Shown here one piece after another: positions 1 through 9,464 of a stretch of 64,000 nucleotides of DNA. The position numbers and the translations under genes are program-made. Position 1 is the first letter of the stretch, and each line of letters begins with the position of its first letter. This stretch comes from Hyphomicrobiales bacterium. GTDB taxonomy: Bacteria; Pseudomonadota; Alphaproteobacteria; Rhizobiales; Beijerinckiaceae. The notes below the pieces were generated by a model. It saw only the letters and a program-made list of their open reading frames with translations. It was not told the DNA's origin and did not search any database. Location of the stretch: positions 4,425,001 to 4,489,000 of the forward strand of contig CAKNFJ010000001.1 in assembly GCA_930633495.1 (NCBI GenBank), in the 5' to 3' direction.

Positions 1-1172
1 GCCTGCGTCGCCTCCCGGAAGCGATTGCGGATGCGCTGCCTGCGAAGGTGGCGGGCATCGTGCCGGGCATCGATATGGATGCGGAGGGCGGGTTCGATCC
101 GGATGCCACCGTCGCTCCGAAGGACCAGCGCAAGATGGACCGTTTCATCCAGCTCGCCCTCGCGGCCGCCAGGGAGGCGCTGGATCAGGCTGGCTGGCAG
201 CCAAGCGGCGAGGCCGAACGGGAGCGGACCGCGACGGTGATCGCCTCGGGGATCGGCGGCTTTCCGGCCATCGCCGATGCGGTGCGGACCGTCGATGCGC
301 GCGGCGTGCGGCGGCTTTCGCCCTTCACCGTGCCGTCCTTCCTCGTCAATCTGGCAGCGGGCCATGTCTCGATCACCCATGGCTTCAAGGGGCCGATGGG
401 AGCGCCGGTGACGGCCTGCGCCGCCGGTGTGCAGGCGATCGGCGACGCGGCTCGCCTGATCCGGGCGGGCGAGGCCGATATCGCCCTGTGCGGCGGCACC
501 GAGGCCTGCGTCGACCTCGTCGCGCTCGGCGGCTTTGCCGCGGCGCGGGCGCTGTCGACCGGCTTCAATGAAACGCCCGAACAGGCGTCCCGGCCCTTCG
601 ATCGCGATCGCGACGGCTTCGTGATGGGGGAAGGTGCCGGGCTTCTGGTGATCGAGGCGCTGGAGCATGCGCAGGCGCGCGGCGCGACGCCGATCGCGGA
701 GCTCGTCGGCTACGGCACCAGTGCCGATGCCTATCATATCACCGCAGGCCCGGAGGACGGCTCCGGGGCGCGGCGCGCGATGGAGGCGGCGCTGAAGCAG
801 GCGGGGCTGAAGCCCGGCGACATCCGCCATCTCAACGCCCATTCGACCTCGACGCCCGTCGGGGACCGGGGCGAACTGGCGGCGGTGAAGGCCCTTTTCG
901 GTACGGAGGGGAACCTTGCGATCAGCGCGACCAAGGCCTCGACCGGCCATCTGCTCGGCGCAGCGGGCGGGCTGGAGGCGATCTTCACGGTCCAGGCGCT
1001 GCGCGACCAGATCGCACCCCCGACCCTGAACCTGTCGAATCCCGACGAGGAGGCCGCAGGCCTCGATCTCGTCGGCCCCGAGAAAAGGCCGCTCGCGATG
1101 GACTACGCCATGTCGAACGGCTTCGGCTTCGGCGGCGTCAATGCGAGCGTCATCTTCCGCCGCTGGAGTTGA
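1..1172 (+). CDS. fabF: Beta-ketoacyl-ACP synthase II-like (FabF family), 5' end outside window
   Basis: A condensing enzyme of the FabF/KAS II type, which elongates acyl-ACP with malonyl-ACP in fatty acid (or related) synthesis. The frame is open from base 3, so the true start lies upstream; the GTG at 48 is internal, because residues matching the family (ALPAKVAGIVPG) precede it. The thiolase fold triad is visible: the Cys in VTACAAGVQ (codon at 417-419), the first His in NAHSTSTPVGD and the second His in KASTGHLLGAAGG. The C-terminal NGFGFGGVNASVIF is typical. It converges on the carboxylase gene with a 12-base gap. Whether it is the main FabF or a second copy serving a special acyl chain cannot be told from one gene. 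Confidence 0.9.
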   Translation, partial: LRRLPEAIADALPAKVAGIVPGIDMDAEGGFDPDATVAPKDQRKMDRFIQLALAAAREALDQAGWQPSGEAERERTATVIASGIGGFPAIADAVRTVDARGVRRLSPFTVPSFLVNLAAGHVSITHGFKGPMGAPVTACAAGVQAIGDAARLIRAGEADIALCGGTEACVDLVALGGFAAARALSTGFNETPEQASRPFDRDRDGFVMGEGAGLLVIEALEHAQARGATPIAELVGYGTSADAYHITAGPEDGSGARRAMEAALKQAGLKPGDIRHLNAHSTSTPVGDRGELAAVKALFGTEGNLAISATKASTGHLLGAAGGLEAIFTVQALRDQIAPPTLNLSNPDEEAAGLDLVGPEKRPLAMDYAMSNGFGFGGVNASVIFRRWS

Positions 1173-1184
1173 TCCGATCCGGGA

Positions 1185-2714
1185 TCAGAGCGGGATGTTG
1201 TCGTGCTTGCGCCAGGGGCGTTCGACGCTCTTGGTGCGGAGCATGGCAAGGGCGCGGGCGATGCGGCGGCGGGTCGAGTGCGGCATGATCACCTCGTCGA
1301 CATAGCCGCGCTCGGCCGCGACGAAGGGCGACATGAAGCGGTCCTCGTATTCTTTCGTCTTGGCGGCGATGCCATCCGAATCCATGCCGCGGAAGATGAT
1401 CTCGACGGCGCCCTTGGCACCCATCACCGCGATCTGCGCCGTCGGCCAGGCGTAGTTGACGTCGGCGCCGATATGCTTGGAGGCCATCACGTCATAGGCG
1501 CCGCCGAAGGCTTTGCGCGTGATGATCGTGACCAGCGGCACGGTGCATTCGCTATAGGCGAAGAGCAGCTTGGCGCCGTGCTTGATCAGCCCGCCATATT
1601 CCTGCGCCGTGCCCGGCAGGAAGCCGGGGACGTCGACCAGCGAGACGATCGGGATCTCGAAGGCGTCGCAATAGCGGACGAAGCGGGCGGCCTTGCGCGA
1701 GGCGTCGGAGTCGAGCACGCCGGCCAGCACCATCGGCTGGTTGGCGACGATGCCGACCGTGCGGCCCTCGATGCGGCCGAAGCCGGTGACGATGTTGCCG
1801 GCATAGGCCGCCTGGATCTCGAAGAAGTCGCCCTCGTCGACCGTCTTCAGGATCAATTCCTTGATGTCGTAGGGCTTGTTCGGATTGTCCGGGACCAGCG
1901 TGTCGAGGCTCATGTCGACGCGGTCGGGCACGTCGAAGCTCGGCCATTCCGGCACGCCGGCCGTGTTGTTGGCCGGCAGGAAATCGAGCAGGCGGCGCAC
2001 CTGCAGGAGCGCCTCGACATCGTTCTCGAAGGAGCCGTCGGCGACCGAGGACTTGCTCGTATGGACCTTGGCGCCGCCGAGTTCCTCGGAGGTCACGGTC
2101 TCGTTGGTGACGGTCTTCACCACCTCGGGGCCGGTGACGAACATGTAGGAGGTGTCGCGAACCATGAAGATGAAATCGGTCATCGCCGGCGAATAGACGT
2201 CGCCGCCGGCGCAGGGGCCCATGATCACCGAGATCTGCGGGATGACGCCGGAGGCTTGAACATTCCGCTTGAAGACCTCGCCATAGCCGCCGAGCGCCGC
2301 GACGCCCTCCTGGATGCGGGCGCCGCCGGCATCGAACAGGCCGACGATGGGCGCGCGCATCTTCAGCGCCATGTCCTGGATCTTGGTGATCTTCTGGGCA
2401 TGGGTCTCGGAGAGCGAGCCGCCGAAGACGGTGAAGTCCTTCGAGAAGACGAAGACGGTGCGGCCATTGACCGTGCCCCAGCCGGTGACGACGCCGTCGC
2501 CGGGGATCTTCTCGGCCTTGTCCATGCCGAAATCGACGCAGCGATGCTGCACGAACATGTCGAACTCCTCGAAGGAGTCCTTGTCGAGCAGGAGCTCGAT
2601 GCGCTCCCGCGCCGTCAGCTTGCCGCGCTTGTGCTGCGCCTCGATGCGACGCTCGCCGCCACCCTGACGCGCCCCCTCGCGCCGGGATTCGAGCTGTTCG
2701 AGAATGTCTTTCAT
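1185..2714 (-). CDS. pccB: Propionyl-CoA/acyl-CoA carboxylase beta (carboxyltransferase) subunit
   Basis: The 509-residue carboxyltransferase subunit transfers CO2 from biotin to propionyl-CoA (or a related acyl-CoA), giving methylmalonyl-CoA; it acts in the cytosol with a biotin-carrying alpha subunit. Length and sequence match Pcc[13 protein letters not shown] start, [43 protein letters not shown], and the C-terminal half with [13 protein letters not shown] and [10 protein letters not shown]. An upstream in-frame codon would add eight residues, but MKDILEQLE is the usual family start. No alpha subunit is present within the window, so the partner is encoded elsewhere. Confidence 0.93.
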   Translation of the reverse strand: MKDILEQLESRREGARQGGGERRIEAQHKRGKLTARERIELLLDKDSFEEFDMFVQHRCVDFGMDKAEKIPGDGVVTGWGTVNGRTVFVFSKDFTVFGGSLSETHAQKITKIQDMALKMRAPIVGLFDAGGARIQEGVAALGGYGEVFKRNVQASGVIPQISVIMGPCAGGDVYSPAMTDFIFMVRDTSYMFVTGPEVVKTVTNETVTSEELGGAKVHTSKSSVADGSFENDVEALLQVRRLLDFLPANNTAGVPEWPSFDVPDRVDMSLDTLVPDNPNKPYDIKELILKTVDEGDFFEIQAAYAGNIVTGFGRIEGRTVGIVANQPMVLAGVLDSDASRKAARFVRYCDAFEIPIVSLVDVPGFLPGTAQEYGGLIKHGAKLLFAYSECTVPLVTIITRKAFGGAYDVMASKHIGADVNYAWPTAQIAVMGAKGAVEIIFRGMDSDGIAAKTKEYEDRFMSPFVAAERGYVDEVIMPHSTRRRIARALAMLRTKSVERPWRKHDNIPL

Positions 2715-2812
2715 GGCGGCAAATCCCCGGCCGGACATCGCGTCCCGAAAGCCGGCTTAAGCGGCGCGCCGGCCGAAGTCCATTGCGACGTTTGCAGAAG
2801 CGCGCCGGGGCA

Positions 2813-3199
2813 TCATGCCGATCGCGCCGCCGGGTTTCCCAATTCGGTGTTGAGGCGGACCGCCTCCTGCACCAGCGCGGTCACGATCTCAGTTCCGACC
2901 GTGTCGCCCTCGCGCAGTTCCCAGGTCGCCAGCTCGTATTTGCCGCCCGGCTTCAGCCGCGGCGCGATCGCGCGCAGGCGCTTGCCGCGCCAGAAACCGA
3001 ACAGCACGCGCTGCGCCTCGGCGCGGATCAGCAGCACCGGGCCGTTCGCGAAATAGACGAGATGGGTCCATTTGATGCGCTCGTCGAGCGGAGCTGCTGC
3101 CAGCACAGCCTGCCGCAGCTGCTCGACGAGCGGGCGCTGCCAGCCGGTGAGCGCGTCAACATAAGCATCCGGAGACGTTGCAGCCGCGCCCATCGCCAT
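2813..3199 (-). CDS. DUF1801 domain protein
   Basis: A 128-residue soluble protein of the DUF1801 (YdhG-like) family, whose biochemical role is not established. Family features visible are the early helix LVEQLRQAVLAAAP, the segment ERIKWTHLVYFANGPVLLIRAE in which the strand after the Trp is conserved, and the later GKYELATWELREGDTV. The start is supported by an AAAGGA-type ribosome binding site about 7 bases upstream. It stands between the carboxylase gene and the ATP12 gene on the same strand, with gaps of about 100 and 66 bases, so co-transcription is possible but not shown. Confidence 0.8.
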   Translation of the reverse strand: MAMGAAATSPDAYVDALTGWQRPLVEQLRQAVLAAAPLDERIKWTHLVYFANGPVLLIRAEAQRVLFGFWRGKRLRAIAPRLKPGGKYELATWELREGDTVGTEIVTALVQEAVRLNTELGNPAARSA

Positions 3200-3265
3200 G
3201 GCGGTTCCTTTCCGGTTCCGGGGGCAGGCCGTATCGGGAAGCTGCGCGGTCCTGCCTCTCCGCGC

Positions 3266-4054
3266 TCAGCCCTTCGTCAGCAACAGGACGGCCGTGTCGA
3301 ATTCGCGCCGGCGGATGGCGCGGCGCTCGGCCGCTTCCTCGTCCTGGCCCCAGATGGAGATCTGGTAATCCTCGTCGAGATGTGCGGCCTCCCAGGCGGC
3401 CTCGGCATCGATCACCCCGCTGGCGAGGGCGAGCAGGATGATCGTCGAGCCCGTCAGCGTCATGACGTTATGAGCGCCCGCCAGAGCGAGCGGGGCGGGA
3501 ATCCGCTCGACCTGCCGGGCGACGGCAGCGAGCGTCTCGGCCGGCTGCTGCGCGAAGACGACGCCCTCGGCCAGCGTGAAGCGGCTGCCGATCAGGGCTT
3601 CGACGCCCCTCACGATGGGCTGCCAGATCGCATCCTGTCGCGCGACGAGGGCTTCGGGCTCGCCGGCGCGGTAGCACAGCGCATCCGAGGCCGCATAGCG
3701 CACGATCTCGGCGCGGACGGCTTCCTGCTGATCCTCGACCCCGTCCAGCGCCGAGTTGACCAGGCGCGTCAGGGGCATCTGCGCCGGGTCGATCCGCTCG
3801 GCCTGCCGCTCCCATTCGGCGGCGAGCGCTGCGGCGATGTCGCGGGAGCCGACCGCCAGCGGCTTGCGCGCCGGGGTGCGGGCGGTGCGGCCGTCGAGCG
3901 CGACATGGAACAGCCCGTCACGCTCGATCACGCCTGCTTCCTTGTAGAAGCGGGCGGGCAGGGGATTGCGCATGGCCTGGTGGGCGGCGGCCACGGGATC
4001 GGGCTGGCTGGCGCCGGGCGAGCCGAAGCGCGCGAGAAAATCGTCGGTGGACAT
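3266..4054 (-). CDS. ATP12 family F1-ATPase assembly chaperone
   Basis: A 262-residue member of the ATP12 family, which in mitochondria and alphaproteobacteria binds the F1 alpha subunit before assembly of ATP synthase. Recognisable segments are PLPARFYKEAGVIERDG, LDGRTARTPARKPL, AEWERQAERIDPAQMPLTRL, the aromatic-acidic run DALCYRAGEPEALV, and the closing WGQDEEAAERRAIRRREFDTA. The ATG at 4054 is preferred; the frame extends further upstream but that part is low-complexity and unlike the family. An ATG at 4072 would add six residues. The family is typical of alphaproteobacteria, which supports the taxonomic reading. Confidence 0.9.
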   Translation of the reverse strand: MSTDDFLARFGSPGASQPDPVAAAHQAMRNPLPARFYKEAGVIERDGLFHVALDGRTARTPARKPLAVGSRDIAAALAAEWERQAERIDPAQMPLTRLVNSALDGVEDQQEAVRAEIVRYAASDALCYRAGEPEALVARQDAIWQPIVRGVEALIGSRFTLAEGVVFAQQPAETLAAVARQVERIPAPLALAGAHNVMTLTGSTIILLALASGVIDAEAAWEAAHLDEDYQISIWGQDEEAAERRAIRRREFDTAVLLLTKG

Positions 4055-4097
4055 GGCCACGCCATAGCGCATTCGCGCCGGGCGCGAAACCGGCGGC

Positions 4098-5558
4098 TCA
4101 GGCGGCCCTGACGCGGCCGAGGAACTGTGCCACCTCGGCGTCGAGATGGGAGGATTGCAGTGACAGCCTGTCGGCGGATTCGGCGATATGGCCGGCGGCC
4201 TCGTCCGTTTCGGCCGCGACGCGGCTGACGATGTCGATGTTGCTCGCTGCGGCGATGGTTTCGTCGGCGGCCTGGCGGATGTTGTCGGCAATGCCGGCCG
4301 TGGCCGCGTTCTGCTGCTCGACGACTACCGCGACCGTGCCGGAAATCTGGTTGAGCGAGCCGATGGTCGCATTCATCGCATCGATCGCGGCGATAGCCTC
4401 TGCGCCCGAGGAGTGGATCGCCCCGATCTGGCCCTGGATCTCCTCGGTGGCGCGCCAGGTCTGGTTGGCCAGCGATTTGATCTCCTGGGCGACGATGGTG
4501 AAGCCGCCGCCGGAGCGGCCGAGGCGCGCCGCCTCGATCGAGGCGTTCAGCGCCAACAGATTGGTGTGCTTGGCGATCGTCGAGATCACGCCCGCGATGT
4601 TGCCGATCTCGTCGGCCTTGCGCGACAGGTCGCCGACCGTGTGCAGGACGTCGCCGGCCTGCAGGGTGGCGGCTGCGACGATGCGCGCCGTCTCGGACAC
4701 CTGCCGGTCCACCTCGGCGAAGGATTGCGCGAGCTCGGAGGTCACCTGCGTGACCGCCACCACGTTGGAGGAGGTCTGGCGCGAGGATTGCGAGGCGGCC
4801 GTGGAACGCTGCAGCACCTCCAGGGCGCCGTTCTTCATCTGCTGCGATGCGGCCCGCAGCGACTGCACCGAGGCGATCACATCGCGCGCGATGCCGGCGA
4901 TGGCGTGCTCGAAATCATTCGCAACGCCGTTCAGGATGCGCTGCCTCTCGCTGGCGGCCCGTGTGGTTGCTTCGGCGAGATCGCGGCGGGCCTGGTCGGC
5001 AACCTCGCGCGCGGCATCCGCCTGCCGGCGCTCGCTCTCGGAGCTCTCGAGCGCCCGCCGCAGCGACCAGACGAGCCAGCTCAGCGCGGCCGACTGCACG
5101 GTCACGATCGCGCCGTGAAGCAGGACGCGGCCGACATCGTTGCCGTTCGGAAAGACGCCGGCCGGCTGCAGCAGGCTGAGGAGAAGGTGATGGGTCGCGA
5201 TCGCGATGGTCGCCGGCACGAAAATGCGCCAGTCGAGCCAGCCGGCGAGGACCGCCAGCATGGCGAAGAAGTACATGTGCATGTCGGACTGGTAGGGGTG
5301 TCCGGCGAAGGCGTAGACCAGCAGCATCACCTGGCCGAGCGTGGCCATGCTGGTGATCTGCCGCGTCGGCCAGCCGGTGCCGTAGAGGCGCCATGTCAGC
5401 GTGCCGAGCGCGGCCAGCGCTGCCCCGGCCAGGACGAGCGCCGGCTTGTCGCCCGTGGTGACGGCGGCCGGCGCAAGGGCGAGCAGCCCGGCATTGATCC
5501 AGAGGATGACCAGCAGGAGACGGGCAAAATGTGCGCGAAACCGGGCGACGTCGTTCAT
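4098..5558 (-). CDS. Methyl-accepting chemotaxis protein with multi-pass membrane sensor
   Basis: A 486-residue chemoreceptor. The first half (about residues 10-185) has around six hydrophobic segments, with the motif [19 protein letters not shown] and a following THHLLLSL, a multi-pass sensor seen in some alphaproteobacterial MCPs. No HAMP domain is evident; a coiled coil ([23 protein letters not shown] in part) leads to the signalling domain, whose hairpin tip reads [28 protein letters not shown]. It signals to CheA/CheW. The ATG at 5558 overlaps the stop of the upstream small membrane protein by 4 bases (ATGA), which indicates translational coupling. The ligand is unknown. Confidence 0.93.
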   Translation of the reverse strand: MNDVARFRAHFARLLLVILWINAGLLALAPAAVTTGDKPALVLAGAALAALGTLTWRLYGTGWPTRQITSMATLGQVMLLVYAFAGHPYQSDMHMYFFAMLAVLAGWLDWRIFVPATIAIATHHLLLSLLQPAGVFPNGNDVGRVLLHGAIVTVQSAALSWLVWSLRRALESSESERRQADAAREVADQARRDLAEATTRAASERQRILNGVANDFEHAIAGIARDVIASVQSLRAASQQMKNGALEVLQRSTAASQSSRQTSSNVVAVTQVTSELAQSFAEVDRQVSETARIVAAATLQAGDVLHTVGDLSRKADEIGNIAGVISTIAKHTNLLALNASIEAARLGRSGGGFTIVAQEIKSLANQTWRATEEIQGQIGAIHSSGAEAIAAIDAMNATIGSLNQISGTVAVVVEQQNAATAGIADNIRQAADETIAAASNIDIVSRVAAETDEAAGHIAESADRLSLQSSHLDAEVAQFLGRVRAA

Positions 5559-5869
5559 CGCTCGCTCCATTTCACCGAGCCGAGGCAAAGCTGTGCGAGG
5601 CCGGCATCGACCACGAGCCAGGCGCCGGCCCGGTAGAGGGCACCGTGATAGCCTTCATTCGTGCCGAGCGTGATGGTGACCGCGGCTTCGGTGTCGATCC
5701 GGACGAGCGCGCCGCCGGCCTCGGCAATCGCGCTCGACATCTGCCGGGCCGTGCTTCCGGCCGGAAAGAAGGCCGCGACAGGGCGGCCCTGCACCGGCCA
5801 TGCCGCGATCAGGAAGGCGCCCAAGGCTGCGACGATGCCGCAGAGCAAACCAAAGCCGATCTCTCGCAT
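5555..5869 (-). CDS. Small membrane-anchored protein coupled to a chemoreceptor
   Basis: A 104-residue protein that I do not recognise. Residues 1-24 form one hydrophobic segment ([20 protein letters not shown]...), either an uncleaved anchor or a signal sequence; the rest is a small soluble domain with no Cys pair and a predicted mixed strand-helix pattern ([20 protein letters not shown]). Its stop overlaps the start of the chemoreceptor gene by 4 bases, so the two are almost certainly made together. A periplasmic accessory to the receptor is a reasonable guess but only an inference from position. Confidence 0.65.
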   Translation of the reverse strand: MREIGFGLLCGIVAALGAFLIAAWPVQGRPVAAFFPAGSTARQMSSAIAEAGGALVRIDTEAAVTITLGTNEGYHGALYRAGAWLVVDAGLAQLCLGSVKWSER

Positions 5870-5995
5870 CCTGCTTCTCGAAACCTTTCGGTTAGGCAGG
5901 TTGATACTATCGCGCAGGTTGCAGGAACTGGCTTGCGAATTGGTAAATCGCGCCTTCCTCCAAAGTCAGCCGGTTGGAGGCGATCGCCTGCCGGC

Positions 5996-6994
5996 TCAAC
6001 CGCCGAAGCGGTCCTGCCAGGAGGGCTTGCTGCCGGGGAACGGCAGGGCTTTTGCCGTATGGACACCACGCGCGACGGCGCGGGCCAGAACGTCGGCCGC
6101 CGTAGCGCAGAGCTCGGTCAGGGCGAAGGCGTCGGACGGGGCGCCGCTGTAGCCGGTCGCGGCGGCGAAGACGATGTCGCCGTCGAGCGGCGCATGGACC
6201 GGGCGCAGGGCTCGGGCGAGCCCGTCATGGGCGGCGAGGGCGAGGCGGCGGGCCTGCGACTTTGTCAGCACGGCATCGGTTGCAACCAGTGCTATCGTCG
6301 TGTTCTGGCCGGTGCCGCCCTTGAAACGCAGTCCCAGATCGGCCGGGGTGATCGTCGCGGGCCAGCCGCGTCCGCCGAATTCCCCGTCCTGCTCGTAGGG
6401 AGCGGCCCAGAAATGCGGGCCGTCGCCGATCGTGGCGGAGCCGACGGCGTTGACCGCGACGAGCGCGCCGACGACCTGGCCCGTCGCGGCGCGGGTGCTG
6501 GCCGAGCCGAGACCTCCCTTGAGGTTCGCGGTGGTGGCGCCGAAGCCCGCCCCGGCGGTGCCGAGCGCGAAACCCGTCGCGGCAGCAGCCGCGGCGCGCG
6601 CACCCAGCTCGCGATAGGGCGTCTCGCCTTCGCCGCCGGCCCAGGGCTTGCTGCCGCCATTGGCGAGATCGAACAGGATCGCCTGCGGCACGATCGGGAT
6701 GCGGGAGGCTCCGACCGGGAAGCCGCGGCCCTGGCGCGCGAGCCATGCCATCACGCCGTCGGCGGCTCCAAGACCCCAGGCCGATCCGCCGGACAGCACG
6801 ATCGCGTCGACATGATCGACCGTCATTTCGGGAAGGAGCAGGTCCGTATCGCGGGTGCCCGGTGCGCCGCCCAGCACCGCCGCCGAGGCGACGGTCGGGC
6901 GCTCGAAAATGGTTGCCGTCACGCCGGTCGCGGCCGCTGCATCATCCGCGTGGCCGACGAGGAGGCCGCGGACATCCGTGATGAGATTGCGCAT
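5996..6994 (-). CDS. P1 family (DmpA/NylC-like) self-processing peptidase
   Basis: A 332-residue Ntn-type hydrolase of peptidase family S58/P1, whose members cleave themselves into alpha and beta chains to free the nucleophile. Visible features are the N-terminal GLLVGHADD, the stretch DAIVLSGGSAWGLGAADGV, the NLKGGLGSAS motif and the cleavage region GTGQNTTIALVATDA. By comparison with NylC, which is cut between Asn and Thr, cleavage is expected between N231 and T232, making T232 the nucleophile. Related enzymes act on N-terminal amino acids of peptides, beta-peptides or 6-aminohexanoate oligomers; the substrate here is unknown. No signal peptide is seen. Confidence 0.88.
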   Translation of the reverse strand: MRNLITDVRGLLVGHADDAAAATGVTATIFERPTVASAAVLGGAPGTRDTDLLLPEMTVDHVDAIVLSGGSAWGLGAADGVMAWLARQGRGFPVGASRIPIVPQAILFDLANGGSKPWAGGEGETPYRELGARAAAAAATGFALGTAGAGFGATTANLKGGLGSASTRAATGQVVGALVAVNAVGSATIGDGPHFWAAPYEQDGEFGGRGWPATITPADLGLRFKGGTGQNTTIALVATDAVLTKSQARRLALAAHDGLARALRPVHAPLDGDIVFAAATGYSGAPSDAFALTELCATAADVLARAVARGVHTAKALPFPGSKPSWQDRFGG

Positions 6995-7168
6995 GTGACA
7001 ACCCGATAGCGAACCGAAACGCGCCGCCTGCGTTTGCGTTACATTACGATCTTTTCATCTCGAGGCCATTGCCGGGTCAGAAAGCGGGGAGCAGGCTGAC
7101 CCCATCGCCAATCGGCTTCGAGACCCGCTGCGCGACACGCCTGCCGGACTGCCCCAAGGGAGATTCCC

Positions 7169-7792
7169 ATGAAACCCATCGCCGTCATTGCCGCTTCCTC
7201 GATCGCGGTGCTCGCCGGCACCTTCGCCCTGGCGCAGCCGCAGCCCGTTCCACCGGCAAGTGGCGGCCAAAGCCAGGAGCGTTCCGAAACCCGCGAGTCG
7301 CGGCGCCAGGAATGGCGCGAGCGTCAGGCCGAGCGCGCCAAGGCGCGGCTCGACGAGCGCCTGGCGAAGGTGCGCGCCGATCTCAAGCTCAAGCCCGAAC
7401 AGGCCCCGCTGTTCGACAAGGTCGAGGCGCTGGTCAAGCAGCGCAGCGGGCAGCGCGCCCAGCAGTGGGCGGCGATGCGCGAACAGCGCGAGAGGTTGAG
7501 TCACGCCGATCTGATGGAGCGCCTCGACGCTGCCGCCACCCGGCAGGGTGAGCGGGCGGCGCGCTCCAAGGAACTCGCCGACACGGTTCGCCCGCTCTGG
7601 GCAACACTCAGCGACGAGCAGAAGACGGTGCTGCGCCGTTCTGTCCGCGAGGCGATGGCGGAAGGGCGCGAGCGCTTCCGCGAGATGCGAGAGTGGCGTG
7701 GCGGGCATCGTGACGAGGACGATCGCGGCTCGCGCCGCTGGCGCGACAGGGACGATCGCCGCGACCGTGGCGGCTACGACGACGACGAGTGA
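7169..7792 (+). CDS. Spy/CpxP (LTXXQ) family periplasmic protein
   Basis: A 207-residue exported protein with a clear signal peptide (MKPIAVIAASSIAVLAGTFALAQ, cut probably after ALA). The mature part is almost wholly helical and charged. Two LTXXQ-like motifs are visible, LKPEQAPLF and LSDEQKTVL, as in Spy and CpxP, which act as ATP-independent periplasmic chaperones or envelope stress modulators. The last 35 residues are an Asp/Arg-rich, low-complexity tail (RDEDDRGSRRWRDRDD in part) that is probably disordered. It starts behind AAGGGAG at 7156-7162. A strong terminator follows. Confidence 0.85.
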   Translation: MKPIAVIAASSIAVLAGTFALAQPQPVPPASGGQSQERSETRESRRQEWRERQAERAKARLDERLAKVRADLKLKPEQAPLFDKVEALVKQRSGQRAQQWAAMREQRERLSHADLMERLDAAATRQGERAARSKELADTVRPLWATLSDEQKTVLRRSVREAMAEGRERFREMREWRGGHRDEDDRGSRRWRDRDDRRDRGGYDDDE

Positions 7793-7831
7793 GTTTCGAC
7801 GCTATCCGGCTTCGGCCGGCCATGACGACGG

Positions 7832-7857
7832 AACGCCCCCGGCTTGCCGGGGGCGTT
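7832..7857 (+). terminator. Rho-independent terminator after the Spy-like gene
   Basis: A perfect 12-bp stem (AACGCCCCCGGC and its complement) with a two-base loop, starting 40 bases after the stop codon and followed by GCTTTAT. It separates the Spy-like gene from the convergent PsiF-repeat gene. Confidence 0.8.
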
Positions 7858-7906
7858 GCTTTATGAGGCTGCACAACTTGCCGGCGCGTCGCCTTGTCGA
7901 CCGATA

Positions 7907-8149
7907 TCAGCCGCCGACGGCGTCGGTGACGCATTTCTTGGTGAAGCTCGTCTTGGCGGCGCCGGCGAGTTTCCTGTCCCCTGCTTGCTTGTCACAGGCA
8001 GCGGTCGCGTCCTTCTCGCATTTGGTCAGGAAGCTGGTCTTGGCCGCCCCGGCCAGCTTCTTGTCGGAAGCCTGGAGGTTGCAGCTCTGGGCTTGAGCGG
8101 CGCCGATGGTGCAACCAAGGGCAAACGCGATCAGCAAGGTCCTCTTCAT
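7907..8149 (-). CDS. PsiF-repeat family periplasmic protein
   Basis: An 80-residue exported protein: signal peptide MKRTLLIAFALGCTIGAAQA, then two tandem copies of the PsiF repeat, SDKKLAGAAKTSFLTKC and GDRKLAGAAKTSFTKKC, each with Cys residues spaced as in the phosphate-starvation-inducible PsiF family. The function of PsiF proteins is not known. The ATG at 8149 is chosen because an AGGAGA site lies just upstream and the signal peptide begins there; the frame extends 20 residues further without either. No Pho box was identified upstream by eye. Confidence 0.85.
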   Translation of the reverse strand: MKRTLLIAFALGCTIGAAQAQSCNLQASDKKLAGAAKTSFLTKCEKDATAACDKQAGDRKLAGAAKTSFTKKCVTDAVGG

Positions 8150-8350
8150 GCGAATCTCCTGTCGATGGGAGGAGGAGGCTACGGCATCCCGGCGCGGAGC
8201 GAAACGCACGGAGCCTTTCTGCCTTGGTTTTGCCGAATTCTATAACGCACGGATCCCAATGGGGATTTCGTGATTTACCATATCCGTTCAGATCGGATTC
8301 ACGCCTCGCCATTTACGTTTTGTCAGGAAAGGCGATGCGAGGAGTTAGCC

Positions 8351-8503
8351 ATGAAGCAGACGTGGTTAGCATGGGCGATGCGGGCCTTCATCGGTTCCGT
8401 CTTTATCGTTTGCCTCTTCGGGCCCTATGCGCTCTCGATCCTGATCGGCTGTGTCGGGCTCGGCTGCTATTACTTTCGCAACGAGGTCGGCTCGCATCTG
8501 TAG
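8351..8503 (+). CDS. Small membrane protein, 50 residues
   Basis: A short reading frame beginning MKQTWLAWAMRAFIGS with a GAGGAG ribosome binding site at 8338-8343. Nearly the whole length from residue 10 to 40 is hydrophobic (FIVCLFGPYALSILIGCVGL), ending in a short charged tail FRNEVGSHL, so it would be a one- or two-pass inner membrane protein. I do not recognise a family. The good ribosome binding site and the coherent hydrophobic pattern are the only support. Confidence 0.5.
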   Translation: MKQTWLAWAMRAFIGSVFIVCLFGPYALSILIGCVGLGCYYFRNEVGSHL

Positions 8504-8580
8504 ATATGGCTGCGCAGGGACGGCAGTCCGTCGCGGATCATCTGACCCGGCGCAGGTAGCGAGTAACGCGCAAAGAAAAA

Positions 8581-8607
8581 GGGGATGGCAGAGCATCTGC
8601 CATCCCC
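8581..8607 (-). terminator. Rho-independent terminator of rpsD
   Basis: A perfect 12-bp stem (GGGGATGGCAGA and its complement) around a three-base loop. Read on the minus strand it comes 43 bases after the rpsD stop and is followed directly by TTTTTCTTTG. Confidence 0.88.
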
Positions 8608-8650
8608 TGAATTTTGCCCGCAAGCGGCCTTTGGGGCCGCCGCAGCCGGA

Positions 8651-9268
8651 TCAGCGCGAGTAGAACTCGATGACCAGGTTCGGCTCCATCTGCACCGCGT
8701 AGGGCACGTCCGACAGCGTCGGGGTGCGGGTGAAGGTGGCGCTCGACTTGCCATGATCGGCGTCGATGTAGTCCGGAACGTCACGCTCGGCGAGAGCGGC
8801 CGACTCGATGACGATGGCGAGCTGGCGCGAGCTCTCCTTGACCGCGATCACGTCGCCCGGCTTGACCTGGTAGGACGCGATGTTGACGCGCTTGCCGTTG
8901 ACGGTGACGTGGCCGTGGTTGACGAACTGACGGGCCGCGAAGACGGTCGGCACGAACTTGGCGCGGTAGATCACCGCGTCGAGACGGCGCTCGAGCAGGC
9001 CGATCAGGTTCTCGCCCGAATCGCCCTTCAGGCGGATCGCCTCGGCGTAGTAGCGGCGGAACTGCTTCTCGGAGATCGAGCCGTAGTAGCCCTTCAGCTT
9101 CTGCTTGGCGCGCAGCTGCGTGCCGAAGTCGGACGGCTTGCCCTTGCGGCGCTGACCGTGCTGGCCGGGGCCGTATTCGCGGCGGTTGACCGGGGACTTC
9201 GGACGGCCCCAGATGTTCTGACCGAGACGGCGGTCAATCTTGTACTTCGCCTCATGGCGCTTCGACAT
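8651..9268 (-). CDS. rpsD: 30S ribosomal protein S4
   Basis: The 205-residue primary rRNA-binding protein that nucleates 30S assembly. It is full length: [21 protein letters not shown], then [39 protein letters not shown], and the S4 RNA-binding domain [23 protein letters not shown] with [17 protein letters not shown]. It is monocistronic here, with its own terminator, rather than in the alpha operon of ribosomal proteins. This is usual for alphaproteobacteria. No four-Cys zinc site is present (the zinc-free form). Confidence 0.98.
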   Translation of the reverse strand: MSKRHEAKYKIDRRLGQNIWGRPKSPVNRREYGPGQHGQRRKGKPSDFGTQLRAKQKLKGYYGSISEKQFRRYYAEAIRLKGDSGENLIGLLERRLDAVIYRAKFVPTVFAARQFVNHGHVTVNGKRVNIASYQVKPGDVIAVKESSRQLAIVIESAALAERDVPDYIDADHGKSSATFTRTPTLSDVPYAVQMEPNLVIEFYSR

Positions 9269-9378
9269 GTCGCGTGTCCTCTCAGGTTCGCGAGTTGAGG
9301 ACCGCGCCCTCCTGCTCCCTCGCGGGATGACAGATCCGGCCTCCGAAGGATGGCGGATCACGGGTGCGGAAAAAGCCA

Positions 9379-9400
9379 CGCGGCCCCGTGAGGAGCCGCG
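9379..9400 (-). terminator. Probable terminator of the His-rich protein gene
   Basis: Stem CGCGGC/GCCGCG with a ten-base loop; on the minus strand it is followed by TGGCTTTTTCC. It lies 65 bases after the stop of the gene at 9465-9716 and before rpsD. Confidence 0.55.
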
Positions 9401-9464
9401 CGACGGGAGGCCATATGGCGCAAAGCCGGCTCCGAGTCAATTCCGCCGGGGCGGAAAACGGGCT

